Made by a program: the position numbers and the translations under genes
In this document: positions 9,157 through 17,632 of the stretch, one piece after another
Layout: each line of letters begins with the position of its first letter
How positions within the stretch are numbered: position 1 is the stretch's first letter
Notes under the pieces: generated by a model
Seen by the model: only the letters and a program-made list of their open reading frames with translations
What the model was told of the DNA's origin: nothing
The model's database searches: none
From: Promethearchaeota archaeon
GTDB taxonomy: Archaea; Asgardarchaeota; Lokiarchaeia; Helarchaeales; RDOG01
NCBI GenBank assembly: GCA_011365055.1
Contig: RDOG01000029.1
Coordinates: 1-45,076, forward strand
Length of the DNA stretch: 45,076 nucleotides
Direction of reading: 5' to 3'

Positions 9157-9537
9157 ATGGTAAAAAATATCATTGAGACTTGGCGTTCAATTATCATAAC
9201 AGAAGATAGTTCTTGGGTCATATTTGAACATGGAACTTGTATAGTTTTTAAAAGTCCAGATCCCCCACTTAATCTTAAAAAAGAAGCAATTGATCTTTTG
9301 AAAAAATGGGGACCTGTTGTTCCTGGAACTCCTTCTGGTGATTTTAATATAATTTCATTAGAACAACAATCTGGATGGGTAATTACGTGTCATCACCCAG
9401 ATATTATAAATTATGTTGATCGATCAGAATTTGATGAATTCCAATTGGTTGGTGAAGTTAATATTGGACTCTTAGGGCGCTCGAAAAGAGATGCTGATGC
9501 AAAATCATTAAAAGTAATCCATATCGAAAAAAAATAA
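9157..9537 (+). CDS. Small conserved-looking protein of unknown function
   Basis: 126 residues, soluble, mixed alpha/beta. Possibly diagnostic segments are WVIFEHGTCIVF, KKWGPVVPGTPSGDF, GWVITCHHPDI and IGLLGRSKRDADAK. The motif-rich sequence with conserved-looking Gly/Pro/His residues suggests a real family with a binding pocket, but I cannot name it. An ACGAGGT sequence about 8-10 bases before the ATG at 9157 supports the start. It runs the same way as the upstream transporter gene (99-base gap) and converges on the small minus-strand gene at 9575. Confidence 0.65.
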   Translation: MVKNIIETWRSIIITEDSSWVIFEHGTCIVFKSPDPPLNLKKEAIDLLKKWGPVVPGTPSGDFNIISLEQQSGWVITCHHPDIINYVDRSEFDEFQLVGEVNIGLLGRSKRDADAKSLKVIHIEKK

Positions 9538-9574
9538 GTTTGTTATAACCCGATTCGGGAAAGATATATTCCGA

Positions 9575-9799
9575 TCAACACGGTTCTTTTAACATGGAAT
9601 AGACTAACACGCGTTGAATTCCATTCTTTTTGACGCAATCCTCTATATTTTTTCCTTTTTTTAACGCCAAATTATTTAATAAAAGAAAAATTTCTTCATA
9701 TTCTTCATTTGAAAATATGTGTCCTTCTTGTTCTAAAGATAAATACTTATGAAATTTCATCCAAGATTCAAATTCTTGCTTAGCATCACTATATTTCAT
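9575..9799 (-). CDS. Small hypothetical protein (74 residues)
   Basis: A short, mostly helical, charged protein with two aromatic-rich segments (FESWMKFHKYL, YEEIFLLLNNLALKKGK) and two cysteines (one in EDCVKK, one at the end). The AAAGGA before the ATG is only 1-2 bases away, so it may not act as a ribosome-binding site. It diverges from the 4Fe-4S protein gene (starts 114 bases apart) and converges with the gene ending at 9537. The short CCCGA-T-TCGGG inverted repeat in the convergent gap (about 9549-9559) may mark the end of both transcripts. Composition favours a real gene; no family recognised. Confidence 0.45.
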   Translation of the reverse strand: MKYSDAKQEFESWMKFHKYLSLEQEGHIFSNEEYEEIFLLLNNLALKKGKNIEDCVKKNGIQRVLVYSMLKEPC

Positions 9800-9913
9800 A
9801 TCCTTTCAGACTTCATTAAATATTTTTTTAAATATATATTTTCGTATTACGGCAAGATTATCGAACAATAAGATTTATTTACATAAGCATGTTACAATTT
9901 AAGAGGTGATTTA

Positions 9914-11083
9914 ATGACGGAATTTAATGTTTATGAGGGATTACGGTTAGTTATTAATAAATGGCCAATTAGGACTCCAAAATCCAAGAATTTGACAAAG
10001 TTATTACAGTTAATCTTCACTCCTGAAGAAGCTGAGATCATGTCATTTTTTGAGCAACCGATGGTCGATCAGGTACCCGAAGGAAAGTTTATTAAGAGAG
10101 TAAAAAGCAAGACTGATAAATATACAGATGAACAAATCATTAATATATTAGATGGACTAGCAAGAAGATGCTTTGTTACTCGACAAAGTAAAGTTACTGA
10201 TACTGGGAAACTAAAGGTGAAATATTCAATTTGGCCAATGGTTATTGGGATTTTTGAATGGTTTTTCTCAAAAGCCGCAATGGAAGATGATACTTATTCT
10301 GAAGAAACCATTAAAAAAGTAAGTAAATTATTTGAAAAATATTTTTATGAGGGTTTCATTTGGGAGGTTGGTCCAAGTAATTATCCTTGGGCAAGAATAT
10401 TACCTGCACATCAAGCTAATAAAATTGTTGAAATCAATCAAAAATTGAATATAGATAAACCAATAGTGCTTCCGTTTGAACAAGTTAAGAATGCAGTGGA
10501 AAAGGCAAAAAAAATTGCGATAATTAAATGTGCATGCCGAACAGAAGGAAAATATAAGGATAATGTCTGTGATAAGCCCATAGATATTTGTATGGTATTA
10601 GATGATTCTAGTGGATTTGAATATGCAGATATGGTTGTGAAAAATCCAACAACGGAAGAAGCACTTGAACTATTAAAACAAGCAGAAAAGAAGGGATTAG
10701 TTCATTGCACTTCTAATTCGCAACAAATGAACTTTATTTGCAATTGCTGTTATTGTCATTGTGGAATTTTAAGAGGTTTTACTGAAATGGGTAATCCTCG
10801 TGCTTTTATGAAAAGTAATTATCTTGCTGAATTCAATGAAAATGAATGCCAAGAATGTTTTCGCTGTATAGAAATTTGTCCAACAAAAGCAATCAAACAT
10901 ATAATGAAGCACGAGAAAGATAACGCACGATGGGAAATTGAATTTGATAAGTGTATAGGATGTGGCTTGTGTGCGTCAAATTGTCCAACAAAAAGAATTG
11001 ATTTGAAAAAAGTGCGAAATGAGATCCCCGTAGAAACTGTCGCTGAATCTTATATGAGAATGGAGAGAGAAAGAGTTCTATAA
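9914..11083 (+). CDS. 4Fe-4S ferredoxin-domain protein with N-terminal winged-helix-like region
   Basis: 389 residues. Residues 1-110 look like a helical/winged-helix unit (LTKLLQLIFTPEEAEIMSFF ... IINILDGLARRCFVTR). The middle has two unusual Cys clusters, CACRTEG...C...DIC (about 212-232) and CNCCYCHCG (about 276-284). The C-terminus holds two classic [4Fe-4S] motifs, CQECFRCIEICP (about 313-324) and CIGCGLCASNCP (about 348-359), so two ferredoxin clusters are certain. No membrane helix. Proteins with this layout occur in strict anaerobes as uncharacterised electron carriers or redox sensors. GAGGTG 6-8 bases before the ATG fixes the start. It stands alone; a link to the AOR or CODH enzymes in the window is inference. 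Confidence 0.8.
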   Translation: MTEFNVYEGLRLVINKWPIRTPKSKNLTKLLQLIFTPEEAEIMSFFEQPMVDQVPEGKFIKRVKSKTDKYTDEQIINILDGLARRCFVTRQSKVTDTGKLKVKYSIWPMVIGIFEWFFSKAAMEDDTYSEETIKKVSKLFEKYFYEGFIWEVGPSNYPWARILPAHQANKIVEINQKLNIDKPIVLPFEQVKNAVEKAKKIAIIKCACRTEGKYKDNVCDKPIDICMVLDDSSGFEYADMVVKNPTTEEALELLKQAEKKGLVHCTSNSQQMNFICNCCYCHCGILRGFTEMGNPRAFMKSNYLAEFNENECQECFRCIEICPTKAIKHIMKHEKDNARWEIEFDKCIGCGLCASNCPTKRIDLKKVRNEIPVETVAESYMRMERERVL

Positions 11084-11184
11084 CACCTCTTTATATCTTT
11101 TTTGTCTTTAATTTCTCTTAATAGATATTAGTTTAGATTCAATCTGTCATTTTTATCTAATATTTATCCAAAAAACCGGCAATT

Positions 11185-11207
11185 AAAAAAAAAAAATTTT
11201 TTTTTTT
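11185..11207. repeat. A12-T11 palindrome
   Basis: Twelve A residues run directly into eleven T residues. The T-tract could terminate transcription from the 4Fe-4S gene, and its complement could do the same in the other direction. It may also bend or stiffen DNA. Confidence 0.5.
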
Positions 11208-11354
11208 GATCAATAAAGTATAAAAATGACCAAAAGCTTATCAATTTAGAGCCTATTAACTCAAAAAAATTAATCACGTGCATTTCAAGTTGCTCCTTTG
11301 AATTGAAGAAAAAGAACATTCCTTTCATTCATTTCTTTCAATTTGAGGAATCTT

Positions 11355-11405
11355 AAAAGAGATATCTTGAAAATTTCTAATGATTAACTAAGATAGCTCT
11401 CTTTT
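11355..11405. repeat. Inverted repeat upstream of the MFS gene
   Basis: The left arm AAAAGAGATATCTT (11355-11368) pairs with the right arm AAGATAGCTCTCTTTT (11390-11405). All 14 left-arm bases match, with a two-base bulge in the right arm and a 21-base loop. It lies 78 bases before the MFS start at 11483. Either an RNA hairpin in the leader or a protein-binding site would fit. Confidence 0.5.
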
Positions 11406-11482
11406 CACTAAAAATCGCGTGTATTAATTTCTAATAATATAAAATAAGATTTCACGAATTGATTCCATGGAGAGTAAATTAG

Positions 11483-12730
11483 ATGACAGAACAAATAGAA
11501 TTACAAGGAGAATATTTTACAGATGATGAAGCTGAAGACATTGAACTTGCGAAAATCAATAAATTTAAACAAAACATATGGAAAGCTCACGTATATAAAT
11601 TTTGTATAAGCTTATATTTTTTGGGTGGTGTATTAGTTCCATTTTTTACAAGATGGGGCGGTATATCTTTCGGTCAAATAATGTTTTTACAATCTTGGTT
11701 CATGTTTTGGTTCTTCATTTTATCAATTCCAAGCGGAATAATCGCAGACTTTATTGGACGCAAGGTAATACTCTCAATTTCATGTGCAATCAACATAATT
11801 GCAATTTTTACATATGTTAGTATGCCTAATTTCTACATTTTTTTAATTGGGGAATTTTTATGGGCGGTAGCAGAATCATTTGTTTCTGGCGCGAGTGAAG
11901 CGTTTCTTTATGACTCTTTAAAAGAAATCAATAAGACAAAAAAATCAAAGAAACTTTTCGGACGATTTGAAAGTTTTAGCGCCATTGGGCTCATGATTAG
12001 CGCCCCAATTGGCAGTTTAATTGCATTTTATTTTGGTTTAACTGCACCTATGTTTTTAATGGGTATTCCATTATTCGCAGCATTCATTATTTCCTTTAGT
12101 TTTAAAGAACCTAAAATTGAAATCAAAAAACAAAAGAAAGAATATCTAAAGGTAATAAGGCAAGGATTTAAAATATTTAGGAAAAATAGATTCCTAATTC
12201 TTATGGTAATTGATATGGTTAGTATAGAAACAATTGCATGTTTAATGATCTGGTTGTATCAACCCCTTCTTGCAGGATTTCATATTAATTATTTATTTTA
12301 TGGATTCGTTTATTCAGCTTTAATTGGAACTCAAATATTAATAATGAATAATTATGGACGATTAGAGAAAATTTTTGGAAATAAAAGAGGTTTTTTGTTA
12401 TTTTCTGCTATAATTACCGGTATAATGTTTATAATTGGAGGTTTATCTTCATTACTTCCTATAGTAATATTATCTATTATTCTTGTTGGATTTGGACTAG
12501 CAAGGAGACCGTTATTTATAAATTATTTAAATAAACACGTTCCTTCTGCACAAAGAGCTTCTGTTCTTTCAAATATTGATATGATACAAACATTATTTTC
12601 TGCATTTGCATATTGGTCTGTCGGTATTGCTGTAGATTGGTCATTGAATGCAACACTAATGATAATGGGGATAACAATAATAATATTTTCTCTAATTTTT
12701 AGAGTTAAAGAGAAACATCTTGTTGATTGA
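11483..12730 (+). CDS. MFS transporter with acidic N-terminal extension
   Basis: 415 residues, twelve predicted helices preceded by a 33-residue acidic cytosolic N-terminus (DDEAEDIE). Motif A in the loop after helix 2 reads SGIIADFIGRKVIL (about residues 83-96), a normal D-x-x-G-R-K variant. Helix 4 has FLWAVAESFVSGASEAFLYD, with 'SGxxEAxLYD' typical of a subset of MFS carriers in archaea and Firmicutes annotated broadly as drug or nutrient carriers. It shares this fold with the gene at 4356 but clearly belongs to a different subfamily. Substrate unknown. The upstream inverted repeat at 11355-11405 may regulate it. It converges on the DUF2284 gene, whose stop is 36 bases away. Confidence 0.85.
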   Translation: MTEQIELQGEYFTDDEAEDIELAKINKFKQNIWKAHVYKFCISLYFLGGVLVPFFTRWGGISFGQIMFLQSWFMFWFFILSIPSGIIADFIGRKVILSISCAINIIAIFTYVSMPNFYIFLIGEFLWAVAESFVSGASEAFLYDSLKEINKTKKSKKLFGRFESFSAIGLMISAPIGSLIAFYFGLTAPMFLMGIPLFAAFIISFSFKEPKIEIKKQKKEYLKVIRQGFKIFRKNRFLILMVIDMVSIETIACLMIWLYQPLLAGFHINYLFYGFVYSALIGTQILIMNNYGRLEKIFGNKRGFLLFSAIITGIMFIIGGLSSLLPIVILSIILVGFGLARRPLFINYLNKHVPSAQRASVLSNIDMIQTLFSAFAYWSVGIAVDWSLNATLMIMGITIIIFSLIFRVKEKHLVD

Positions 12731-12765
12731 ATGTATTTCTTTCAAATATCAAATAAATAAATTTT

Positions 12766-13359
12766 TTAATCTATTAATAAAAGCCCAAAATGCTTTATTT
12801 TATCAACATTATTAATGTTAATTGTTTCTAATTCAAGACCTGCGTTTTTAACCGTACCGAAAACATCAATACCTGCAGCCTCCATAGAAGGGCGCATTCG
12901 ATTCTTATGCCTGCAGAATCTTTTAGCAACATCAGGATGAATCTCCTTTGGAAGATCCACTAAAACACACTGTTTACATAATGAACAAGTTCCTGCAATG
13001 AAGATGAAAGCTTTTTCATATCCTGCTCTAAACGCTTCGATTTCAAGTCGTAAAAGAATTTTATGCATTTTTTTATGATGTTTATAAAATTGATTTGGTT
13101 TACCATCAAAACCAATTAATAAAGCTTCAGAATATTCATTCAATAAATTTTGAGTCTCCTTAGGTGTAGGTGCATAAGGTGGGCAACATAATCTATTTCC
13201 ATAATTTGAGCATCCAAATTTACATTTCATCCTTACCCAAGAATTAGGAACTATAACTTGATTTGAATTAATTAATTTAATTAAATCTGGATTAGCTCCT
13301 TTTTTTATTGCTAAATCTCTTAGTTTTTTTACTAATTCTTGTATTGATTCTCTTGTCAT
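12766..13359 (-). CDS. DUF2284 predicted metal-binding protein
   Basis: 197 residues. The family hallmarks are present: CKFGCSNYGNRLCCPPYAPTP in the first half (Cys near residues 45-62) and 'AGTCSLCKQC' near residue 120, followed by C-R-H-K-N-R-M-R-P-S-M-E-A-A-G-I-D-V-F, a strongly conserved DUF2284 tail. The many cysteines suggest an Fe-S or zinc site. Known relatives are widespread in methanogens and anaerobic bacteria and have no proven function. The length is typical for the family. Its neighbours (MFS carrier, UspA) do not suggest a pathway, and it appears to be transcribed alone. Confidence 0.85.
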   Translation of the reverse strand: MTRESIQELVKKLRDLAIKKGANPDLIKLINSNQVIVPNSWVRMKCKFGCSNYGNRLCCPPYAPTPKETQNLLNEYSEALLIGFDGKPNQFYKHHKKMHKILLRLEIEAFRAGYEKAFIFIAGTCSLCKQCVLVDLPKEIHPDVAKRFCRHKNRMRPSMEAAGIDVFGTVKNAGLELETININNVDKIKHFGLLLID

Positions 13360-13830
13360 TATATCATAAGTCCATCAAGTTTATTTTTAATCAATGATAA
13401 TAATAATTTACATTTTTTTAGTTTAATGCTTTGTGATTGATAAAAAATTTATCTCTTTTTATTTTATTTACTAATCAAAAATTTTTTAACGAATTATAGG
13501 TATTATATTATAGAGAAAACAGCAAATTCGATTAGAAGTATTTTGAAATCATAAAATAAAATTAATTTCAAATAAATTCAAAAAAATTAATTAAAATATT
13601 TTAAAAAATCTTTAGAATTAATCATTATTTCATTTACATAAAGAATTTTAAAGGTTTTAAAATTATTAGATAAAAACTATTTCAAGTACTCTTAAATTCA
13701 ATTCAATAACTATTTGGGAGTAAAATAAGCAAATTTCTTGGCTATAGTTGTTTAATAATAAAAAATATTCAAAATTTTTGAGTATTATTTAATATATTAA
13801 CGAATTTAAATAAAGAGGGGGTGAAAATTT
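13360..13830. other. AT-rich divergent intergenic region
   Basis: This 471-base spacer separates the divergent DUF2284 and UspA genes and must carry both promoters. It is almost entirely A and T with many TATA-like stretches, so I cannot pick a promoter with confidence. No RNA gene or coding frame seen. Confidence 0.4.
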
Positions 13831-14286
13831 GTGATAAAAAAAGTTTTAATCTTCGATAATGATTTAATTACGACTAAAAAGACATTACAATTTACTTTAG
13901 AACTGTTTAAAGAACAAAAAATCAAAATTGTTTTATTAGACGTCATTGAACCCGAAAGATTGCCAATTATATATGCTTTTCCAATGCCTGCATATTATCC
14001 CGGTTCTACTATGACGAGAATTTATGAAGAAACACGTTTAAAGCATAAAAAAGACTTCAAGAAATTATTATTGAATCTTGAAGACCAATTTCCAACTCTT
14101 GAATTTTCTGCCATTATATTGGAAGGAACTCCTTCAAATGAGATATTAAATTATGCAAAAAAAGAGAATTTTGATTTGGTCATTATAGGTCATAAAAAAA
14201 TGTCTTGGATCCAAAAAATTTTACATAGAAATACTGCTCTTGAAGTTGTAAAACATATTAAATGTCCTGTATTAATAGTTAAATAA
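13831..14286 (+). CDS. Universal stress protein UspA-fold, degenerate nucleotide loop
   Basis: 151 residues, a single Usp domain: a first strand KKVLIFDND, a central helix EETRLKHKKDFKKLL, and the final 'DLVIIGHKK ... HIKCPVLIVK' strands. Usp proteins that bind ATP carry G-2x-G-9x-G-S/T near the C-terminus. Here the aligned stretch is G-H-K-K-(9 residues)-R-N-T, so the second and third glycines are replaced. I infer a Usp of the non-ATP-binding (UspA-like) type. The GTG start at 13831 is supported by a strong GAGGGGGTG about 8 bases upstream. Single gene; probably a stress or signalling adaptor. Confidence 0.85.
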   Translation: MIKKVLIFDNDLITTKKTLQFTLELFKEQKIKIVLLDVIEPERLPIIYAFPMPAYYPGSTMTRIYEETRLKHKKDFKKLLLNLEDQFPTLEFSAIILEGTPSNEILNYAKKENFDLVIIGHKKMSWIQKILHRNTALEVVKHIKCPVLIVK

Positions 14287-14695
14287 TAAAAATTACTATA
14301 ATCTTAATAATAATTTCTAAATTAGGTTTAAATTTATTATAAAATTTAGATTTAATGTTATTTTATTTAAAAATGATGATTATTTGATGATTATTTTTAA
14401 TTTTGATCATTTTATGGTACTTTTAATTGTTTTAAACATTTAATTTCTCTTGAATTTTATATAAAATTCTTCTCTTTAGTTAATTTTTTATATGCGCCTT
14501 AATATGAGTTTAAAATCAATAATAAATTTCATTGATTAAGTATTGATTATTTTTTTTTAATTTATTTACGCTCTGTTATTTGATACACATCGCTATTTTC
14601 ATTAAAAATGAAAGATATTATTAAATACGACATTAACGATAACGATATAATATACACGCTTTTTTTCAAAATTTTAAGAGTATGGGAGTGATAAA
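14287..14695. other. Intergenic region upstream of the AOR gene
   Basis: No gene. About 80-100 bases before the AOR start lies a perfect 7-3-7 inverted repeat at 14597-14613 (TTTCATT-AAA-AATGAAA). At 14636-14652 comes AACGATAACGATATAATA, with a direct repeat of AACGAT and a TATA-like end. These are the best operator and promoter candidates for the AOR gene. Confidence 0.4.
14597..14613. promoter_or_regulatory. Inverted repeat, possible operator for the AOR gene
   Basis: TTTCATT-AAA-AATGAAA is a perfect 7-base inverted repeat with a 3-base spacer, 82 bases before the AOR start. In DNA this AT-rich such palindromes occur by chance, so support is modest. Confidence 0.3.
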
Positions 14696-16492
14696 ATGGA
14701 TTTTAAAATTTTAAGAGTAAATATGAATAACCTATCTAGTAAATGGGAGAATTTACCATCAGAATTTGAAACATTTGCTGGAAGAGCCTTAACCTCAGCT
14801 ATAATTGCGAAAGAAGTAGACCCAACATGTGATCCATTAAAAGAAAAAAATAAAATAGTGATTGCTCCTGGTCTTTTAGCAGGTACTACTGCACCTTCAT
14901 CTGGTAGACTTAGTGTTGGAGGAAAATCACCTTTAACTGGTGGGATTAAAGAAGCAAATGCTGGTGGGATAACCGCTGGAAAATTGGCACGATTAGGAAT
15001 TAGAGCAATTATAATTGAAGGAATGCCACCAAAAGATAAAAAGGATTGGTACAGCATTATTGTAAAAAAAGGCGCTTGTGAAATTAAAAAAACTAATAAT
15101 TATGCCAATATGGGTCTCTATGATTTAATTAAAAAAATTTGGGATGAATATCCTTCAAATCCTGGTATTATTGGATGCGGAATTGCTGGTCAACGTCTCA
15201 ATTTATGTGCTGGTGTTTTTGGAAATAATATTGAGAATTCTGATCCTGGTAGATATGCTGGAAGAGGAGGTCTAGGGGCAGTATTTGGTTCCAAAAGAAT
15301 TATCGCCGTAATAACAGATGATAGCGATGGGCAAAAGCCAGAGATAAAAAATAATGAAAAATATGAAGATGGACGTAAAAAATTCGTGGACGCTTTGAGA
15401 AAGCATCCTGTAACAGGCGACCTAAAAGATGCTAATGGAAATCCATATGGTGGATTAAAAAATTTTGGAACTAATGTTTTGATGAATGTATTAAATGAAG
15501 CAGGAGGTTTACCAACAAGAAACTTTAGCTCAGATAGATTTGAGGGCGCGGCTAAGATCTCAGGAGAAGCTATACACGAACTTGTCGATAAAACTATAGA
15601 AAATATAGGGGAAAAATCTCAAGGAACTTATGGGCATCCATGTCACCCTGGCTGCTTAATCGCTTGTTCAAATGTAGTTCCATATGAAAATAATGGTCAA
15701 CATCATGTTGGATGCCTCGAATATGAGTCTGCTTGGGCTCTAGGAGCAACCTGTGGAATTGATGTTCTAAAAGATGTTGCTGAATTAAACAGATTATGTA
15801 ATGATTTAGGTCTTGATACAATCGAAGCTGGAAATACAATTGCAATGTTTATGGAAGCAGGAATAATTAATTTCGGAGATGGATCTGCTGCAATAAATCT
15901 ATTGAAGGAGGCATACAATAAAAACTCAATAACTGGTCGTTTAGTTTGCTCAGGAGCACTCATTGCGGGTAAATCTTTGGGTGTGACAAGAATACCTGTT
16001 GTAAAAGGTCAATCGTTACCCGCTTATGATCCTAGACCAATAAAAGGAATTGGCGTAACTTATGCCACGACACCTATGGGTGCGGATCATACGGCAGGTT
16101 ATACAATAGCTGCTGAAATATTTGGAATCAAAGGTCAGATCTCTGATCCTCGCTCAATCCAGAAATCTGAGCTTTCTCTTAATTTTCAAGCTACGACTGC
16201 ATTTATTGATTCTACTGGCTATTGTCTATTCATTGCATTCTGCATACTTGATGATGATGATGGTTTTAGTAGTATGCTTGATACAGTCCAAGGATTTCTT
16301 GGTACAGAAATTGATCCGGGTGTATACGGTATGAACATTTTAAAAATAGAACGGGATTTTAATAAACGAGCAGGATTTTCTGAGAAGGATGATAGACTTC
16401 CAGAATTTTTCTACACAGAAAAAGTAGCACCGCACAATGTCGTTTTTGATGTATCTGATGAAGAATTGGATAAAGTCTATGAAAAACTTTAA
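14696..16492 (+). CDS. aor: Aldehyde:ferredoxin oxidoreductase (tungsten enzyme)
   Basis: 598 residues, full length for the AOR family. The N-terminal domain has the tungstopterin-binding signature (GTTAPSSGRLSVGGKSPLTG, then ANAGG), followed by 'GRGGLGAVFGSKRIIAV'. The [4Fe-4S] ligands are C-x3-C-x3-C in CHPGCLIAC (about residues 316-324) plus the distant Cys in FCILDDDDGF (about 515). LPAYDPRPIKGIGVTYAT and ADHTAGYT are further family blocks. It oxidises aldehydes to acids, passing electrons to ferredoxin, or runs in reverse when ferredoxin is reduced. Which subtype (AOR, FOR, GOR-like) cannot be told from sequence reading alone. GGGAGTG before the ATG supports the start. Two MoaD/ThiS-like genes follow and probably serve its cofactor. 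Confidence 0.92.
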   Translation: MDFKILRVNMNNLSSKWENLPSEFETFAGRALTSAIIAKEVDPTCDPLKEKNKIVIAPGLLAGTTAPSSGRLSVGGKSPLTGGIKEANAGGITAGKLARLGIRAIIIEGMPPKDKKDWYSIIVKKGACEIKKTNNYANMGLYDLIKKIWDEYPSNPGIIGCGIAGQRLNLCAGVFGNNIENSDPGRYAGRGGLGAVFGSKRIIAVITDDSDGQKPEIKNNEKYEDGRKKFVDALRKHPVTGDLKDANGNPYGGLKNFGTNVLMNVLNEAGGLPTRNFSSDRFEGAAKISGEAIHELVDKTIENIGEKSQGTYGHPCHPGCLIACSNVVPYENNGQHHVGCLEYESAWALGATCGIDVLKDVAELNRLCNDLGLDTIEAGNTIAMFMEAGIINFGDGSAAINLLKEAYNKNSITGRLVCSGALIAGKSLGVTRIPVVKGQSLPAYDPRPIKGIGVTYATTPMGADHTAGYTIAAEIFGIKGQISDPRSIQKSELSLNFQATTAFIDSTGYCLFIAFCILDDDDGFSSMLDTVQGFLGTEIDPGVYGMNILKIERDFNKRAGFSEKDDRLPEFFYTEKVAPHNVVFDVSDEELDKVYEKL

Positions 16493-16520
16493 CTTCATTT
16501 ATTTGATTAAATATTTATCC

Positions 16521-16529
16521 TTTTTTTTT
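16521..16529 (+). terminator. Poly-T tract after AOR
   Basis: Nine T residues 29 bases after the AOR stop. It may terminate or attenuate AOR transcription before the MoaD-like genes. Confidence 0.35.
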
Positions 16530-16583
16530 AATTATATTCTTGAGATTGAAAAAAAAAATAGTAAGAATTATGGTAATTTATAA

Positions 16584-16892
16584 ATGATTGAAACTCATTT
16601 ATATGGTAAATTAAGATCCTTAGTTCCTAAAAGCAAGGCATGTGAAGATACTATTCTTATGTGCGAATTTATTGAAGGTGAAACATTTAAAGATTTCATT
16701 AATAGATTTAACTTAAAGCTTGAAGATTTAGGTGATAGCTTCATTGATGGTAAACTCGCTAAATCTACAGACATTTTAAAAGACGGTGCTCGAGTTGCTT
16801 TATTTCCGTTTAATATGGTTCTTCTATGTGGTGGTCAACATATCAAAGGACACGGATATACAAGAAAAGAAATTGATATTGATTATTATTAG
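16584..16892 (+). CDS. MoaD/ThiS-like ubiquitin-fold protein with C-terminal extension
   Basis: 102 residues. The beta-grasp pattern is clear: IETHLYGKLRSLVPK, a helix (FKDFINRFNLKLEDL), SFIDGKLAK, 'LKDGARVALFPFNMVLLCGG'. In MoaD and ThiS the protein ends at that Gly-Gly, which is adenylated and thiocarboxylated. Here 18 residues follow (QHIKGHGYTRKEIDIDYY), so the tail would have to be removed, or the protein acts without activation. It lies 91 bases after AOR and 15 bases before a second MoaD-like gene, which has a normal end. Role in pterin-cofactor sulfur transfer for AOR is inferred from fold and position. Confidence 0.75.
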   Translation: MIETHLYGKLRSLVPKSKACEDTILMCEFIEGETFKDFINRFNLKLEDLGDSFIDGKLAKSTDILKDGARVALFPFNMVLLCGGQHIKGHGYTRKEIDIDYY

Positions 16893-16907
16893 AGGTTAAA
16901 TATCATC

Positions 16908-17150
16908 TTGAAAGTAAATGTAAAAACTTATGCGATATTACGTAAATATGCTCCTCAAGACGTATCATTAGGGGATTCATTTCCCTTAAAAATAGAAGGT
17001 CATACTATTAAAGATGTAATTCGAGTTTTAGGGATCCCCAATGATGAAAATATAGTTATTTTAGTCAATGGAAATAGAATTAATAATTTAGATGAAAATT
17101 TGTTTGAGGATGATCTGGTTGTTTTTTTTCCTAGATTGGGCGGAGGTTAG
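16908..17150 (+). CDS. MoaD-like molybdopterin/tungstopterin synthase small subunit
   Basis: 80 residues with the ubiquitin-like beta-grasp fold: KVNVKTYAILRKYAP, 'IKDVIRVLGIP', 'NIVILVNGNRI', 'EDDLVVFFPRLGGG'. The chain ends at Gly-Gly-Gly, matching the C-terminal diglycine that becomes the thiocarboxylate sulfur donor in MoaD. The start is a TTG at 16908 with AGAGGT about 11 bases upstream. The pairing with AOR and a second beta-grasp protein suggests dedicated sulfur supply to the tungstopterin cofactor. A SAMP-like protein-modifier role is an alternative for archaeal beta-grasp proteins. Confidence 0.85.
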   Translation: MKVNVKTYAILRKYAPQDVSLGDSFPLKIEGHTIKDVIRVLGIPNDENIVILVNGNRINNLDENLFEDDLVVFFPRLGGG

Positions 17151-17632
17151 ATATAAAAAACTTTTTTTTTAACAACTAATTTCATAGATTCTTCCCTCCA
17201 ATATAGCATTCGTTGAATAAAATGACGAAAATTCAACAATATTTTTTAAATTATTTTTATTTTAAAATAGTTTTTCAATTAAGTTAAAAGATATGTAAAT
17301 AAAATTAAAATTTTCACGTTTTTTATTATTTGAAAAAAATTTTCATTTAATAATTAAAAAATTATCAAAAATAAAGAACTTTTTTAAAAAATTATATTCC
17401 TATTTCTTTATTATAGAATTATTTAATTGATGAATTAACAGATTTCTTACTTTTTACATAATAATTAATAATAAATCAAGAGTTGCTACAAAAACCAAAA
17501 ATAAAGCTTATATATTACTAAAAATCTAATAAATATAGAGCAAATTTATTTTATAATTAATTAAAATTAATAATAAATATGAATAAATAGAAATAAAATT
17601 GGAGTTTCAATTAAGTACAGGAGCTAAATCTA
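17151..17632. other. Extremely AT-rich intergenic region
   Basis: Apart from the T-tract at its left end I see no gene, RNA or palindrome that stands out. It must carry the promoter of the amidotransferase gene at 17633, but TATA-like sequences are everywhere in it. Confidence 0.4.
17162..17170 (+). terminator. Poly-T terminator after the MoaD-like gene
   Basis: An A6-C-T9 stretch begins five bases after the stop. It is a good candidate for the end of the AOR-MoaD transcription unit. Confidence 0.45.

Larger units (their letters stand above)
11084..11482. other. Intergenic region with several inverted repeats, upstream of the second MFS gene
   Basis: No gene. Three structured segments lie here: an A12/T11 palindrome at 11185-11207, an imperfect stem at about 11295-11311 with 11331-11348, and a better stem at 11355-11405. 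Together they suggest a termination region for the Fe-S gene followed by a structured leader or regulator site for the MFS gene. Confidence 0.45.
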
